A stretch of 64,000 nucleotides of DNA from NCBI GenBank assembly GCA_950295325.1, contig OX485803.1:60837554-60901553 (forward strand), read 5' to 3'. Source of the stretch: Polytrichum commune (taxonomy: Eukaryota > Streptophyta > Polytrichopsida > Polytrichales > Polytrichaceae). The translations under genes were made by a program, and so were the position numbers. Each line of letters starts with the position of its first letter. The first letter of the stretch is position 1. Under the pieces are notes generated by a model. That model was not told the origin of the DNA. It did not search any database and saw only the letters and a list, made by a program, of their open reading frames with translations. Positions 11,574 through 23,795 of this stretch are shown here, one piece after another.

Positions 11574-12480
11574 CATTTTCAATTACAACATACTCACCTA
11601 TTGCGAATATGCACGAACAATTTTGGACATGGAGCTAGCTAACCCACCCAAAAGTAAGGTAAGGAGGCCTAGTTTGGTTGCTCATCTTAAATGAACAATG
11701 TATATTTGAGTGGTGTGTGGTTCAGTGTGGATTATCTAAGAATGGACACTAAGTATACATTTCGTTAACCATTTTGTACTCATATAATTTACGATCATTT
11801 GATAAGAAATAAACCTTCACTTTAACAATGAATAAGATATTCATATGAGCTCCAAAGCACAATGAGGAACACGACTATAAGCATGATTGGATTTGCTAAT
11901 TATCTTGCACTAATTTTGTGTTTTGTCTCCTAAAATAAGTGGATGCAAAACTAAAAGTATCCATTTAAGGCCTGCCTACCTAAATTCTCTCAGCTTGGGT
12001 TCATCGCCACAAAGTTCGTTCCATGGTTTGAATGGGATTGTCACAAAGGTGGCTTCAAGCCAATAATGTAAGAATCTGACGCAATCATCAACTGTGACAA
12101 AAGTGCAATTCACTCTTGTACTCTAGCTCCCACTATATTGTATTCATAGTTGGACTTGCATGCTCATACTTTGAGTCAAAAGAATGTCAATCTTCAAGAA
12201 GGATTGTATATATGTGAGTGGCATATATATGGCCAGGCTTGTAGTCAAAAGTATGTGCTCAAATATAGAGATCATCCTAGGTTCAATAATAAAATTCTAT
12301 AGACACAATCGAGACTCATGTATATACAATTCTTTAGAGAGAGAGAGAACTTTCCTTTTGGACATTGTACAACATACACATTTCAACTCTGAACTTAAAA
12401 AATTGGAATAGGATGTTCATACGATTCGCGAGTGCTAATTAGTTGAGACAGTTCTTGATTGGATCCAATGGTCAAAGTTT
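9700..12480. other. Intergenic with microsatellites and one possible diverged F-type repeat
   Basis: Holds (TA)n at 9771-9790, G runs near 10147-10160, and (CA)n at 11543-11572. A segment at about 10430-10715, with GTGTGGGCCACACTGATTTC and later AATTAATGTGGGTC, resembles the interior of family F but lacks clear ends. I see no gene. Confidence 0.4.
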
Positions 12481-12488
12481 ATGGATTC

Positions 12489-12990
12489 AGGGATACTTCA
12501 CACACGAGACTGAGAGCCCGTGACCATTACACTTCAAGCACTCTCATTGGTGGAAAAGGCGGAGCCGGTCCAAGTTCGTTGCTTCACACTACGCTTGAGG
12601 GACCAACGGAGTATGTGAATGCAAGATGGATGTAAAGTCTACATGGATTCCTACATGGCATCAAATGGATCATATTTTATGGTCATTTGGATTATTTTCA
12701 AAAACCACTTCTTGGAGGTAGGCCTAACACAAAACCGGGAGACCATGGCGTTCCGAACGCTCACAACTGTTGGTTTATTCTATTTGATCATGTGTGAGAA
12801 CCCGCATGAATAAAAATTCATTGAAATAGCATTTAGTTGAGGGCCGGTCACATATGACTGCACACTACACTCGAGAGTCCGTGACCACACTACATGATTT
12901 TAGAGGTGCGTTGGGATGGCCTTTGGACACTTTCTTTTGGGCTCTCACAATTTCATGGTCACGGCTCTTGGCTCGTGTGTGAAGTGGCCC
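12489..12990 (+). mobile_element. PIF/Harbinger-like MITE, family D, copy D1
   Basis: Left end ATACTTCACACACGAGACTG and right end GGCTCGTGTGTGAAGTGGCC, followed by TTA, match the ends of copy D2 (57875-58382). The interior is nearly collinear with D2, including CTCTCATTGGTGGAAAA, GGATTCCTACATGGCATC and GGAGGTAGGCCTAACAC. It is non-coding, about 0.5 kb. The left terminus is slightly decayed (GGATAC instead of GGGCCAC). Confidence 0.7.
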
Positions 12991-12993
12991 TTA

Positions 12994-13789
12994 GTAATGC
13001 CCACAAACCTTATTCTCTCCTCAAAGCTCAATTAAATTCTCAGCTGCCTCACATACCCACGACGATGGGTTTCAAGTTCCAACCAATCAAAACATGTGAA
13101 AGACTGTTGATTCGATGGCATTTCAACTCCTCCATGAACTCAAATGTATCCAAAGCCTCAACAATAAAAAAAATTCTCAATGCTATGATCACAAGCTACT
13201 AACTTACTCGAGCCGTCCTCATTCCTCAATTTAATTTAATTTTGTGTGTGTTGAAACAGCCTTTTCAAGGTCAACGGATATGGGCTCTCTGAAAAAACTG
13301 AAAAAAAAAAGAAAAAAAAAAGAGTTCTCGATCGAACCCCAAGTACTGCAGAACACACGCTCCCTAGTGGACGAATGATGAAGCTTAATTAGGAGCCTTC
13401 TTGGGAAAGCGGAAGGACGACAAATTTTAAAGAACTCGGGGCTAAAGTTTGAGAATCTCTGAACAACTTCTTAATTCCAGGCATGAATCTCCATGCAGGC
13501 CTACCAATGCAATCACAATAAACTAAGTAAAATAAGATATCGGTTTTTGTCTCCACTCAATGCATGACCGTTCTCTCGTGCACTAAGTTAATCAAATTTT
13601 ACCAAGCGGTGTCAGGGTACTACTATGACTTCCCTTCCTTTTGAAAGGTGGTCTTCGCTAACAAAAGGGGGAGGGGGGGGGGGGGGTGTTCCAAGTCAAG
13701 CAAAGAAAGGTCAAGCTTAGGTATTGTGCTCTTTGAGTTTGGACCTCACCAATCTCGCCTAAAGCGAAAAACGTCGTCAACTAACATAA
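12994..13789. other. Intergenic, no gene seen; poly-G run
   Basis: The 102-codon ORF at 12894-13202 begins inside D1 and shows no domain. A run of 14 G lies at 13673-13686. Confidence 0.45.
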
Positions 13790-14383
13790 ATTTGTTTAGT
13801 TCATTCAACTAACGTAATACGACACCTCAATTATACGACGCATTTCTTGTCAACCAAATTTTGTAGTGTTAATTTACCCCAATGATACGATTACGGCATT
13901 CATAATATGACATTTTTTAGACCTGATTTGTCATGTATGTGGTGGGATCCACACTAAGGATTTGTCTTGGGATTGGGGAGTACATGGAGATTTCCTCAAT
14001 GGCTTGATTTAAGTTAGCTCAAGTTGATTGTTTAAAACCTTGGTTTGAAGACACACCTTGCACTCTTGAGTCTTTGGATTTGGGTAGGGGTTGAAGGGTT
14101 TGGGGATCGTTGGGTCTGCAAACTAGAATTATGAAGTTGTTGATTTCTCTTCTTGATTCGAAATTTGTCCTCACACATGAACCTCACATCTCTTTAGATT
14201 GGAAATTTCTATCCTTGCCAACCTATACCCCTGAATTTGCCCATGCCACTCTTCAATTTCTTGGCTCTCGAGGTGAAGGCAATCTTGAGTGGCGGATGCT
14301 TTTAATATCGGTTATAATTTCAACAATTACGGTGTTGATGACCACGTTTGCACACAATTTGGTAAGCACTCACCTCCTTTGCA

Positions 14384-15639
14384 TTGGTTATGGCACCAAG
14401 AGATGTTTACAATATGGATGCGACTGGTTTATTTTATTGTGCCCGACCAAACAAGACCCTAAGCACAAGGAAAAATTTGTGGGTGCAAAATCAAAAGGAC
14501 CGTCTCACTCTTGTTCTTGTTGTAAACACAACAATCAGGGACGAGTTGAAATTTGTGATTCTTTACACATCTCCATGCCCAAGATGCTTTGAAAAGTGGT
14601 TGCCAACACATTATGTGTGGTGGTTGCAAAACCAAGCGGCATGGATGACATTGTATGTCTTTGACAGTTGGATGATGAGCCTCAATGTACACTTCAAATC
14701 TCAAAAGTGGAAGGTACCTTTAATTATGGATAACCTAGCTACTCATTCATTTAAGCATGTTGGTAGGGGCGATCCATTTGGTTTTTCAACCTTGCAATTG
14801 TGCAATATTACTATTGCTTTCTTACCACCTAATGTTACAAGTGTGATACAACCCTTGGATTAGGGAACAAGTGGTACATTCAAAGTTTAGTGTAAGAGAA
14901 AGCTTTGGAATGCATTCTCTCTCAATTTGCTTCTTCTACTACTCACCATGACTTGAGGACGTAGTGCCTAATGTAAGGCAAGCTAGGGCTGGGGCGAACA
15001 AACCCGTACACTGGTTCCTTGGAGGCAAGGGTTTAGGCATCCAACAAGGAACGAGTGTATGGGTTGGTTCGCCCAAATCGGCAAGCTAGTTTGTGATGCT
15101 CTCAAGTGTGGAGAGAGATGATTCCCAAATTATATGAAACAACTAGAGGATTTCCAAGATTTTACTTGCATATTGGAGTGCTCATTTTGCCATGGATGGT
15201 GAATGTGAGAAATTGAGAGTGAAAGAAGCAGCAAATGAATTGGCAAGTTTCATTTCCTCTTTGAATCTTGGAAGTGAAGAATTGCCTATTGAAGAATATG
15301 TGCAATTGGCAAGGGAGAAAATTGTTGATGCATAATACAACATGGTTGAGTTGGTGGATTTGGCATGGGGTAGAAAAATCCATTTGCGGTTTAGATTTGA
15401 ATGAAGAGCCAATCGAGGGGAATGATGTGGATGACTGGCCAACACCAATAATCAAGCTCGCTCATGCCCGTGAGTATGCCCAATTACTACCAAATTTTGC
15501 AATGGAGCATCCTTCAGAGTTTTCAATTGTAGATGTGATGAGTATGCAATCTTTTATCGATAAATTAAGTAGGATGTCAGTTGCCAACATCAACAAACAT
15601 CATCAAAAGACAATATATTCTTACTTTCATAGTGTGTGA
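14384..15639 (+). pseudogene. Tigger/pogo-like transposase relic (DDE domain and C-terminal tail)
   Basis: In the frame of 14384-14863 the product reads NMDATGLFYCARPNKTLS, then IMDNLATHSF and FLPPNVTSVIQPLD. These are the three conserved blocks of the pogo/Tigger DDE catalytic domain, each with its aspartate kept. Where the family reads QPLDQG, this copy has TAG in place of the glutamine codon (14861-14863). The next residues GTSGTFKV end in another TAG before RKLWNAF. Further on, frames around 15170-15320 and 15400-15639 give a C-terminal tail (AREYAQLLPNFAMEHPSEFS, NINKHHQKTI). Several stops, a frame change near 15330 and a nested 93-bp element show it is dead. I found no clear N-terminal CENP-B-type DNA-binding domain. 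Confidence 0.8.
14987..15079 (+). mobile_element. 93-bp hairpin MITE, Mutator-like, copy 1
   Basis: Ends GGCTGGGGCGAACAAACC and GGTTGGTTCGCCCAAATC are inverted repeats, and the interior (GTACACTGGTTCCTTGG against CCAACAAGGAACGAGTGTAT) extends the pairing so that nearly the whole element can fold. It is flanked by perfect 10-bp duplications GGCAAGCTAG (14977-14986 and 15080-15089). Target duplications of 9-10 bp point to Mutator-like transposition. It sits inside the Tigger relic, so it is younger. Confidence 0.85.
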
Positions 15640-15900
15640 TATGGTGAAGACATCTTCATAGGACTATTTTTTTTAATTCCATATTGTGTGACATTGTGAG
15701 CATATTTCTTTAATAAAAATATTCTTCCATACTTATGTATCTTCATTGTGTATACAAAATAACATTTTACATTGAAATAGGTCAGTTTTTTGGAAAACCT
15801 CGATAGTACGACATTTTTATGCCAAAATGTCATGTTATACAAAATATGACATTTGGATAATACGACACCTTCTTGCACGACCAAATTTGTCATATCAAAG

Positions 15901-16602
15901 GGGGAGAATAGTAATAGAGAGCGCAATTTAGAGTCAGTCCAATGTGGGGTTCAAGAGGATGTTGACTTCCAAGAGAAGCAAGTTGCAAAAGGCAAGGTGG
16001 AGCTTCTTTGAAAAGGCCAAGTAACATGGAATATGCAACAAGCGGTGAGTCAAACCCAAGAAAATTCCAATGAAATGAAATTGATTTTATAGTTTGGAAA
16101 GGCAAAAGACTTATGGGATCAGAAGTTATATCACGATGGTGGCAAAGAGGATAATTCTCTATAATAAGAGAGTGTAGTGGCCTCCATGAGATAGAGACTA
16201 ATATCAACTGGATGGTCCAATTGGTAGAGAGACTATGTGAGGGGATGGTGATGGTGGGCCACGTTCATGTAAGTTGGTGTAAAATGTTGAGAACTCCTTG
16301 TAGCTTGGATTTTTTTTTTAGTTTTAGGATATATAGATCCAGAAATTAACATCAAAGATCTCAAATTTGTATAGTGAAATTAGGATAACTATAAAACTTG
16401 AAGGATCGAGGTTTTTAGTTAACCCCTAACATGAATGCCACAAATCCTAAGTTGTGATGGTGGAGACCATTGATGCAAATGACCTTTTTGACTTGTTAAT
16501 ATTTATCACCTATACTCAATCTTAGTTCAGTTTGTTCATAAAGTGGGATGCAATATATTATGATTAACTTCAAGCTCCTCAAAGAGCTCTTGGTTTGTGG
16601 TA
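15901..16602. other. Intergenic, no gene seen
   Basis: No repeat family or coding frame recognised between the Tigger relic and element H3. Confidence 0.4.
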
Positions 16603-16945
16603 CACTCTAACCTCCTAATATCATGCATGTGGCAACCAAAGCGCATGTGATATTAAGGAGGTTTTTCAGTGTTAACATGGATGCATGATAATAGAAAATT
16701 AGTGTAGCATATGATACTATGAAATAGCACAAAGTTAACACTACAATAATGACAATAATGATGATAATGACAATGTGATGCTTGTGAACGTGTGGTTTGA
16801 ATTCTTTGGTGGATTGTTTTATTGTCAAAACATGTGAAAGATGGGAGGGAAATGTGACAATAAGGAGAGAGATTTAAACTAAGCACATCCGTTCCCTAGG
16901 ATTTTGATATATAATAGAGGGAGTGACATTACGGAGGTTAGGGTG
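16603..16945 (-). mobile_element. TA-flanked element, family H, copy H3 (shortened)
   Basis: Starts CACTCTAACCTCCTAATATC and ends GGAGGTTAGGGTG, with TA on both sides. It keeps the family blocks GTGTTAACATGGATGC and ACCCTAG-type text near the right end (CCGTTCCCTAGGATTTTGAT). It lacks about 130 bp of the middle compared with H1 and H2, including the CTT/GAA tract. Confidence 0.75.
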
Positions 16946-16949
16946 TAGC

Positions 16950-18277
16950 TACATACCATGGGGGTGTTGTAAGAACATGTGTCAACATATATGAAAACAT
17001 CAAGTAAACATCTTTAGACTCTAGGAGTTTTTCACAAAAAAAATTTACAACTTTTCAAGTCTTGTTGGTACCACAAAAATTTAACCACCTCAAGATATAC
17101 TAAATTCAATTGGATCAAACTACATAACATTCTTAAATAGTCTATCCAAGGTTCAGGAGAGACAGAGAGAGCTGACTTTTCAAAACTTTTACAAAGTTTG
17201 AACTTCCTCTTTTCAGAGGCCAAATCCTTCAATTTCTACCTCATTGCAATACAAGGGTGGGTGGATGGGAATGTCCACAAGACTCTTTCTATGTCTTTTG
17301 CATCTTCCTATTTGATAACACAATAACACTTTGCATAAGAGAGTCACTTGCAAATATGCATAATTGGATGTGTTGTACCACATAGACATTTTTTTGTCAT
17401 AATCTAACTTGCTTTGCAATAATATGCACCTTACTTAGAGTTTTTGCTATCATATGGTATCCACCACCAAATGTTTGATTTTGATTGTCCCATGCTTTGG
17501 AATTGAATCACCTACCTTCTTGCTTCTCTGCAAAGTACATCTAACTAATCCACCACATGTATGGGGTACTTGCAAAGGAGATGTTCCTAGTAACCTCAAC
17601 CAATAGATGTGCATAAAATGCCATAATCATAATACATCACTGCATTGAATGTGTGAAGGGCCTGCCTCACCTATGCCCATCCAACCAACCAACAAACAAT
17701 TAAGGATTAGTTACGTACACGAGGTAAATAACAGTAGGACCCAATTGTTATCCATGTTGCACACACTTAACCCATTTCAAATGCATCAAAGTATTTCAAA
17801 ATACAACACTCATTGTAAAACAACCTATGAGTGTTCAAACATGTTCCTTGGCCATGATTGGGTTACTCCAAGTAGAATACTCCTCTTGGTGATGAGCCCT
17901 AGTTTCTCTTACTCTTAGCACATATCTATTACCCTAATGTGTATACACAAAGCTCATCACACCTCTCACTTGTGTGAATGGTAAAAAATAAGGTTTTTTT
18001 AAGGGTTAAGGGTTTATATCTTACCTATGGTAAGTTCTCGTAACCTTGTTTTTACCATAGATCAGAGATGTGGGCCCCATATGTTACTATGGTTATTCTA
18101 CTCTATTCATCTACATCTTTGTTACATCCATTTCATGGTAAGTATGATTTCTTTCCATGGATATAGACTTAGGATCTTGTAAGCTTATAATCATATATTT
18201 TACAAAGATGACCATTGCTAGGTGCATTAGTGTAAAAGTTTAAAATTGAAACTATTGTGTAACATGGCATTAATCAA

Positions 18278-18325
<48 letters not shown>

Positions 18326-18480
18326 ACTACTATTTAATAGGCAATGCCCTCATGTCACTCACTACAAACATATGAAACTTGGACAACACGTCATGTGTCA
18401 ATGCAGTGACATAACAATATCCATTAGTGTTGGGAAGTTGGATGGGCCATGAGCCTTGCTGCAAAGATGTCAAGAGTATT
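16950..18480. other. Intergenic, no gene seen; long (GA)n at 18283-18322
   Basis: About 20 GA repeats lie at 18283-18322. Short ORFs on both strands show no domain. No repeat family recognised. Confidence 0.45.
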
Positions 18481-18481
18481 A

Positions 18482-18962
18482 CACTTTAAACTCTGTAGTA
18501 TCACACTTGTGGCAACCAAAGTGCATGTAATATTACAAAGTTTTGTAGTGTTAACATGGATGCGTGATACTATAGAATTAGTGTAGCATGTGACATTATG
18601 GAATAACACAAAGGAGATGTGAGGACAATTTGAATTCGCTCTCCTGTCACCTACACTAGTGTGGTCCACTCCACTTGGCCTTCCTGGACAATGTGGCAGA
18701 CACATGCATCAACATTCAACAAGTGACAGAAGAAGAAGAAGTAGAAGAAGAAGGTGACACTCCACATGTTGACACATGACGTAATGCCAAAGTGTGGGTT
18801 GACTTCTTGGGTGGTTTGCATTAATGACGAATTTTGTGATATAAGGAAAAGAAATGTGACAATAAGAAGAGAGATTTGATCTACAAACATCCGTTCCCTA
18901 GGGTTTCGGGATATTAGAGAGTGTGTAACATTATGGGGGTTGATATTACGGAGTTTAGGGTG
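18482..18962 (-). mobile_element. TA-flanked element, family H, copy H2
   Basis: Opposite orientation to H1. Starts CACTTTAAACTCTGTAGTAT, ends with GGAGTTTAGGGTG, flanked by TA (18480-18481 and 18963-18964). At 481 bp it is close to H1 in length and keeps the GAA tract near 18728-18754 in the position of the H1 CTT tract. Non-coding. Confidence 0.8.
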
Positions 18963-18964
18963 TA

Positions 18965-20558
18965 GTAAGTGCAGTGAAAAAATTTCCAGTGTCAGGTTGA
19001 GGGTATAGTGCTCACAAGAAAAGTTAGTACGAAATTAAAGCCTTGAAGTAAACTTTCCAGGTACTTTAAGGCTAGAAGGCAGCTCCTCCGCTGGCTAATG
19101 TTATGATCAACGAATATTATCATGTGTCACTGAAAAGTTTATAAATCTACCACTACGTCAAAAACATTGCTTACAATGGAAGGGGGAAAAGGTCTATGGC
19201 TATGGTGCATGAATTGGTACTCGGTGACCACAAATGCTCAATGCTTTGATAATCGGTACCTTCCTTTCGGAGTTTCCCTACCTTAACGTATATGAGTTAG
19301 GGCCTGGCCACAAATGGCGGTTATGTTTACATGAACAGAGCTTATCAGTCAATGACTTCTAACTTACACCTAAACATTGTTGGGCTGTGGGTGGTGACAG
19401 GTCTTCAGACCATCTAGTTATGCAGTGGATTAGACCATCTGCTACAATCTGGCAACTACGCCCATTTCAATCACAATGAGCAATGTGAAAATTTATATTA
19501 TGTAGTTGGCATAACATTACTAAGCAATTGTGGGCGCTGGGATTGGGAGCTTAGTTTGAATCTAGGTCTCCCTGCATAGGGTTTCACATCCCATGGTTAT
19601 AATCTCAGAATTCACAGAGAGAACGAACGAAACGGATGCTGCGTAGTAATGTTATGGGACCGCTACATGAATACGCTTTAGTTGGTACTAGGGTCAGTGA
19701 CCCATAATAAACATTGACATTTCATATTGTTGTGTGTTTGAGGGAGGCAATGTGTAATGGCATGTTGTGGTAATAAAAATGAATAGTAACAATTTTTGGT
19801 TAGGAGAGGTATTGTGTAAGAGACATGGGTGTTATTTGGTTTGTTTTTCTTGTTCTCCATCATTTATTGGCTAGATTGGAAGGAGTGCGTGAGTTACAAG
19901 ATGACTGAATAAGGGCATTTATCATAAAGAGAGTGAGTAACCCACTTTTGGCTCAAGGTCAAGTGGAATATTATGGCAACCCTCACTAGAGAGAGGGTTG
20001 CCCTACCTTCAAAAGCCAGTGCATGCAAGTGCCAATGTTGGCCCGTGGGGACTCTCCCAACCCGCTCTACAAAGTGGGTTGGATCCTTAACCCATTTTAA
20101 TCACAACAAGCAACAAGTTGAGTGAACTTGGGTTTTTTTTGGTAGCTCGACTATTGGATTCTATTTCTTTATTTTTTGATCACAAATTTAGAAGGGGTGA
20201 ATGAAAAAGGTGCACAAATGTTGACACAATTTGTTTCTAATGATGTGTGAACAATGGAGATTTATCTGGGTAGACGGTGCATGATTAACCTGACACGTTG
20301 GATTTCATAAGCATGGGTGCAATGAGTCAAGCCAAGACATTATCTTACTAAAAGTATAACAAAATTTGCACTCTATACATAACCTAATACAGAAGATCTT
20401 TATGATGATGATGATGATGACCAAGACTTTGTAATACCAAGATTATTTATCTGCAATTGGAAATTGTTACCCACGCTAGATAAGTAAGAATCTCATGCTT
20501 AATGTTGACAAGACGAGGCATGTGGAGTGAAATTCCCAACTAGTCTTGCCTGCCCAAC
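18965..20558. other. Intergenic, no gene seen
   Basis: Small (GAT)n near 20404-20420 only. No domain-bearing ORF and no family termini detected. Confidence 0.4.
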
Positions 20559-20566
20559 ATGCCTAT

Positions 20567-20794
20567 CAATGTCCGGGGAGATTGTTGGGCATAATCGGTA
20601 GATATCCTAGTGTTTCCAAGTCCGACCGGTTACACGTTGACATCTTTTAGTTTTTCCTTGTTAAATTGGGGTATGTTCCATAAATTCCTCCATCATGATG
20701 GGTAGTTTTCTTGAAGTCTAGAATCTCAACCGGTTATTTATCTCAAACTCAACCGGTTGATATGTAACTAGTAGCTGATTCTCCCCATTCAATG
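20567..20794 (+). mobile_element. hAT-like element, family A, copy A3 (best preserved)
   Basis: 228 bp from CAATGTCCGGGGAGATTGTT to TCTCCCCATTCAATG. The ends are inverted repeats (CAATGnnnnGGGGAGA). It is flanked by ATGCCTAT (20559-20566) and ATGCCCAT (20795-20802), 7 of 8 identical. It contains two exact AACCGGTT octamers plus a diverged one. It has no coding capacity and is a good reference copy for the family. Confidence 0.85.
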
Positions 20795-20924
20795 ATGCCC
20801 ATCATTAAACCCTTGTTGTCCACGCAACGTTACAAATGAATCGGGTGAGCACCCATGTAACCTTGTTGTTCGACCCTTTCAAAATGTATAGTAGACCAAA
20901 ATAATGTGTTCTCACTTGGAGTAG

Positions 20925-21165
20925 GAGAGAGGGAATTATCATATACAAGCGTACCTCTCATTCATCCAACATAAAAGCCCTAAAATAATATTCAACCCGG
21001 AAGTTACTTTTTTGAGTTGATTTGACACTGAAATTAGTTTTAAAAACCCCGAATTAGTCTACTCTAGGTCATTTAAGATGACTCAGCAACATGCCTATAC
21101 GGGGTCAAGTTTTAATGTTGGATGGATGAGAGGCACACTCGTATACGATAATTCCCTCCCTCCCT
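20925..21165 (+). mobile_element. Inverted-repeat MITE, family E, copy E1
   Basis: Left arm GAGAGAGGGAATTATCATAT followed by ACCTCTCATTCATCCAACAT pairs with right arm ATGTTGGATGGATGAGAGGC followed by GTATACGATAATTCCCTCCC. Arms are about 50 bp, total about 240 bp. A TA lies just outside each end, suggestive of a Stowaway-like element, but other copies do not confirm this. Related copies: 24422-24608, 35150-35388, 39171-39390 and 62690-63396. Confidence 0.75.
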
Positions 21166-21353
21166 AAGAGTATACATATTTTGCAGTCGCTGTGAAACAC
21201 AACATATATAATACCAATGAAGATCTTTATGATGATGATGTAGTAATACAAGGAGGCCAGGAATTTATAACTCCAGATTTCATCTGCAATTAAAACGTGA
21301 CATGTTAAATCGGTAAGAAGCTCATGGTTGTGACAAGAAAGACAAGCCTGCCC

Positions 21354-21579
21354 CTATGATCAGGGAGAACTGGCAGTTAGTTACATATGAACCGGTTGAG
21401 TTTGAGGAATAACTGGTTGAAGTTCAAGACTGCAGGAAAATTAGCTATCAATTTAGAGGAATTTATAGAATATGTCCCAATTTAATGAAGGAAAACCGGA
21501 CGATGTCAACATGTAACCAGTTGGACTTGCAAACACTAGGATCTCAACTAGTTATGTCCAAAAATCTCCCCGATCATTG
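21354..21579 (-). mobile_element. hAT-like element, family A, copy A4
   Basis: Reverse-oriented, from CTATGATCAGGGAGAACTGG to ATCTCCCCGATCATTG. Flanks are GCCTGCCC (21346-21353) and GCATGCCC (21580-21587), 7 of 8 identical. Only 13 bp separate it from copy A5, and their target duplications overlap. Confidence 0.8.
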
Positions 21580-21592
21580 GCATGCCCATGAG

Positions 21593-21902
21593 TAGTGTCC
21601 ATGGAGATTTTTGGGCATGATCAATCAAAATCCTAATGTTTCCAAGTCCACCGGGTTACATGTCGTGATTTTTTGGATTTTCTTCATGAATTGGAGGCAT
21701 ATTTTATAGATTCCTTGAAAATTATCAATATTTTTCGTGAAGGCTTGAAGTTGAAGATTTGGGCGAACTCAACCCATACACTCATTCTTTGTTGGGATGC
21801 CTAAACCCTTGCCTCCAAGAAACCAGTGTACAGGTTGGTTTGCCCCAGCCGAAGTTGAACCGGTTCAACCGTAACTAGTTGTTGGTTTCTTCCTGTTCAT
21901 TG
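21593..21902 (+). mobile_element. hAT-like element, family A, copy A5, with nested hairpin MITE
   Basis: From TAGTGTCCATGGAGATTTTT to TTCTTCCTGTTCATTG, flanked by CCCATGAG (21585-21592) and CCCGTGAG (21903-21910), 7 of 8 identical. The family sequence is split after GGCTTGAAGTTGAA by a 95-bp Mutator-like MITE. Confidence 0.8.
21756..21850 (-). mobile_element. 95-bp hairpin MITE, Mutator-like, copy 2
   Basis: Begins GATTTGGGCGAACTCAACCC and ends GGTTGGTTTGCCCCAGCC, the reverse orientation of copy 1. Flanked by perfect 9-bp duplications GAAGTTGAA (21747-21755 and 21851-21859). Nested in hAT-like copy A5. Confidence 0.85.
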
Positions 21903-21910
21903 CCCGTGAG

Positions 21911-23615
21911 GTGAAACCCCCAAAATCTGTGGTCGGTCCCATGAATGGCTGGGTTTGAAGCCACGACCAAGTCTTATATACATACTACAAAATCCGCACA
22001 CACACACACACACAAACTACCGTAAATTTTGCTAACCTGGTAAGGGCAGTTGTGCTGTATGTCATGGGTGGCTCAGAGCAATGGCAGGAGCTTGCCGTAC
22101 TAATTAATTAAACCCTAGGGAAATTCCATTGTGGAGGCGTTCATAAAGCTCTCGACATGTGAAATTTACACCCGATTTTGCTCAATAGGGTGCCTAGCCT
22201 GCCTCTGTCGGTAGTCAGCTTGATTTGCTTAATATTGTTATGACGTGGCACGAAACTAAGACCGAAGAAATTTAGGTTTCTCCTTTGGCAAGTTAACGCC
22301 GATGACGCTTGAAGTGTTTGCATGGATCACGGTGGCAAGTGGATGAACTAATCGTACAATTTGGTGGGGACTCTCGAGCATTGCTTCAACAAACTACTTG
22401 TTGATGAACAAATTACTCTTGAAATGCCATCACCGGAACCTACTTGCGTGCATATCACTTGGTAGGGTTCAATCAAGCTATCAACATTTCAAGGCACAGT
22501 TGTAGTTAGATTCCGATTAAGTTGTCATATGTCAACCTTTGATTATGAAGCATATTTCATAGTCACTCACGCATGTCATTTAGGTTTCCAGTGAAGAGTC
22601 CATGCTTCGGATATCATAACATTACTCAAGGAGGTGGTCTCTTGGAATTTAATAGTGCGATGTTGGGAGCTCAATGTGAATTAGACATTGAGCTCTTAAA
22701 TCGCTTGAACTTAGACATTATGAGATATTTTTGAGCAGTAACCCATGTTCATTGAACTTCAAAGAGAGCTCTAGAAACTCAACTCTAATTCAAACCTACA
22801 AACAATTGTGTCCCAAATGCATAGCATTATTCAAGCTTATAATCATTGTTTTCTTCCTAAATCAAGTGGCCTACCGTGCAACTAAACCAAGACACACTAT
22901 AATGCACCGGACCCACAAGATTAGCCCAGTGATAGTAAGGGATAGATTTAGTGGAATGTACTACTATAGTGGCAGCCCGAGGATTTCTTTAATATATAAA
23001 AAAATCACCGACCCCGCATGATCGGTCAACTAGCTCCCCGCAGCTAAAATGAGACCATAGTCCACCACTCAAACCCAATTGGAAGCAAAGGGAAATGGAC
23101 AAATGATATTATAGATGTACCCTCCTTAGAGCATGATCACACGTCGTACACCAAATGCTAAGTTAAATCATGTAACATTATATTAGAGGGAAGTAGTCTC
23201 ATTATATGTCCCATACGTTCACTCTATATCAGCTTCATAAAATTTGGGTTCCATGATCGAAATTAGCATCTTATAATACATAGGACTTTACATAGAAATA
23301 ATTTAAGCTAAGATTCTATTTGGTCAAAGATTGTGAAGTATTGATAGTCAATTCTCTTATAGAGGAGCTGAAAGCTGGGCCACAATATACTCAAGCTATT
23401 CTGGTCCACGAGGACTTTCCGGACCCCACCAATGGTACAATAGTGGTTAGGCTAACGCGTGGGTCCACCTTGTGGACTAAACCCAACATTATCCCGTTGT
23501 GGGGCCTTGTAATGACAACATGTGGTCATGTTCTTACTACCAAATCCAAGTTGAATCTAAAGCTCTCAAAGAATGATTTTGATATTATTCAAGCACCATC
23601 ATCCAGTGTATAAAG
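21911..23615. other. Intergenic, no gene recognised
   Basis: (CA)n at 21996-22014. ORFs 22731-23021 and 23320-23613 (about 96 codons each) have no recognisable domain and no splice signals that join them, so I do not call them genes. Confidence 0.4.
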
Positions 23616-23617
23616 AG

Positions 23618-23795
23618 GTTTCTAGGTATAATCGGTCGATACCCTAATGTTCCAAGTCCAACCGATCTCATGTTGACATCTTTCGGTTTTTCTTTATAGA
23701 TTGGATATATTTTGAATACATTTGGGTATATTTTATAAATTCCTTTAAAATGATCGGCCATATTCTTTGGTTTCACCAAACTCGAAGTGCGGGTT
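23618..23795 (+). mobile_element. hAT-like family A fragment, copy A6
   Basis: Family landmarks TATAATCGGTCGATACCCTA, AAGTCCAACC, TGTTGACATCTTTCGG and ATTCCTTTAAAATGATCGG are in order. Both termini are missing or diverged beyond recognition. Confidence 0.6.

Larger units (their letters stand above)
13790..15900 (+). mobile_element. Decayed pogo/Tigger-type DNA transposon
   Basis: The span encloses the transposase relic. Similar words flank it: AATACGACACCTCAATTATA near 13816 and ATACGACACCTTCTTGCACG near 15870, each followed by a form of ACCAAATTTTG. These lie in direct orientation, so they are not clean terminal inverted repeats, and I could not fix the true ends or a TA duplication. A small hairpin element has inserted at 14987-15079. 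Confidence 0.5.

Noticed and set aside
14110-14592. 160-codon ORF overlapping the transposase relic
   Set aside because: From 14384 on it is an out-of-frame shadow of the Tigger DDE frame. Its upstream part matches nothing I know.
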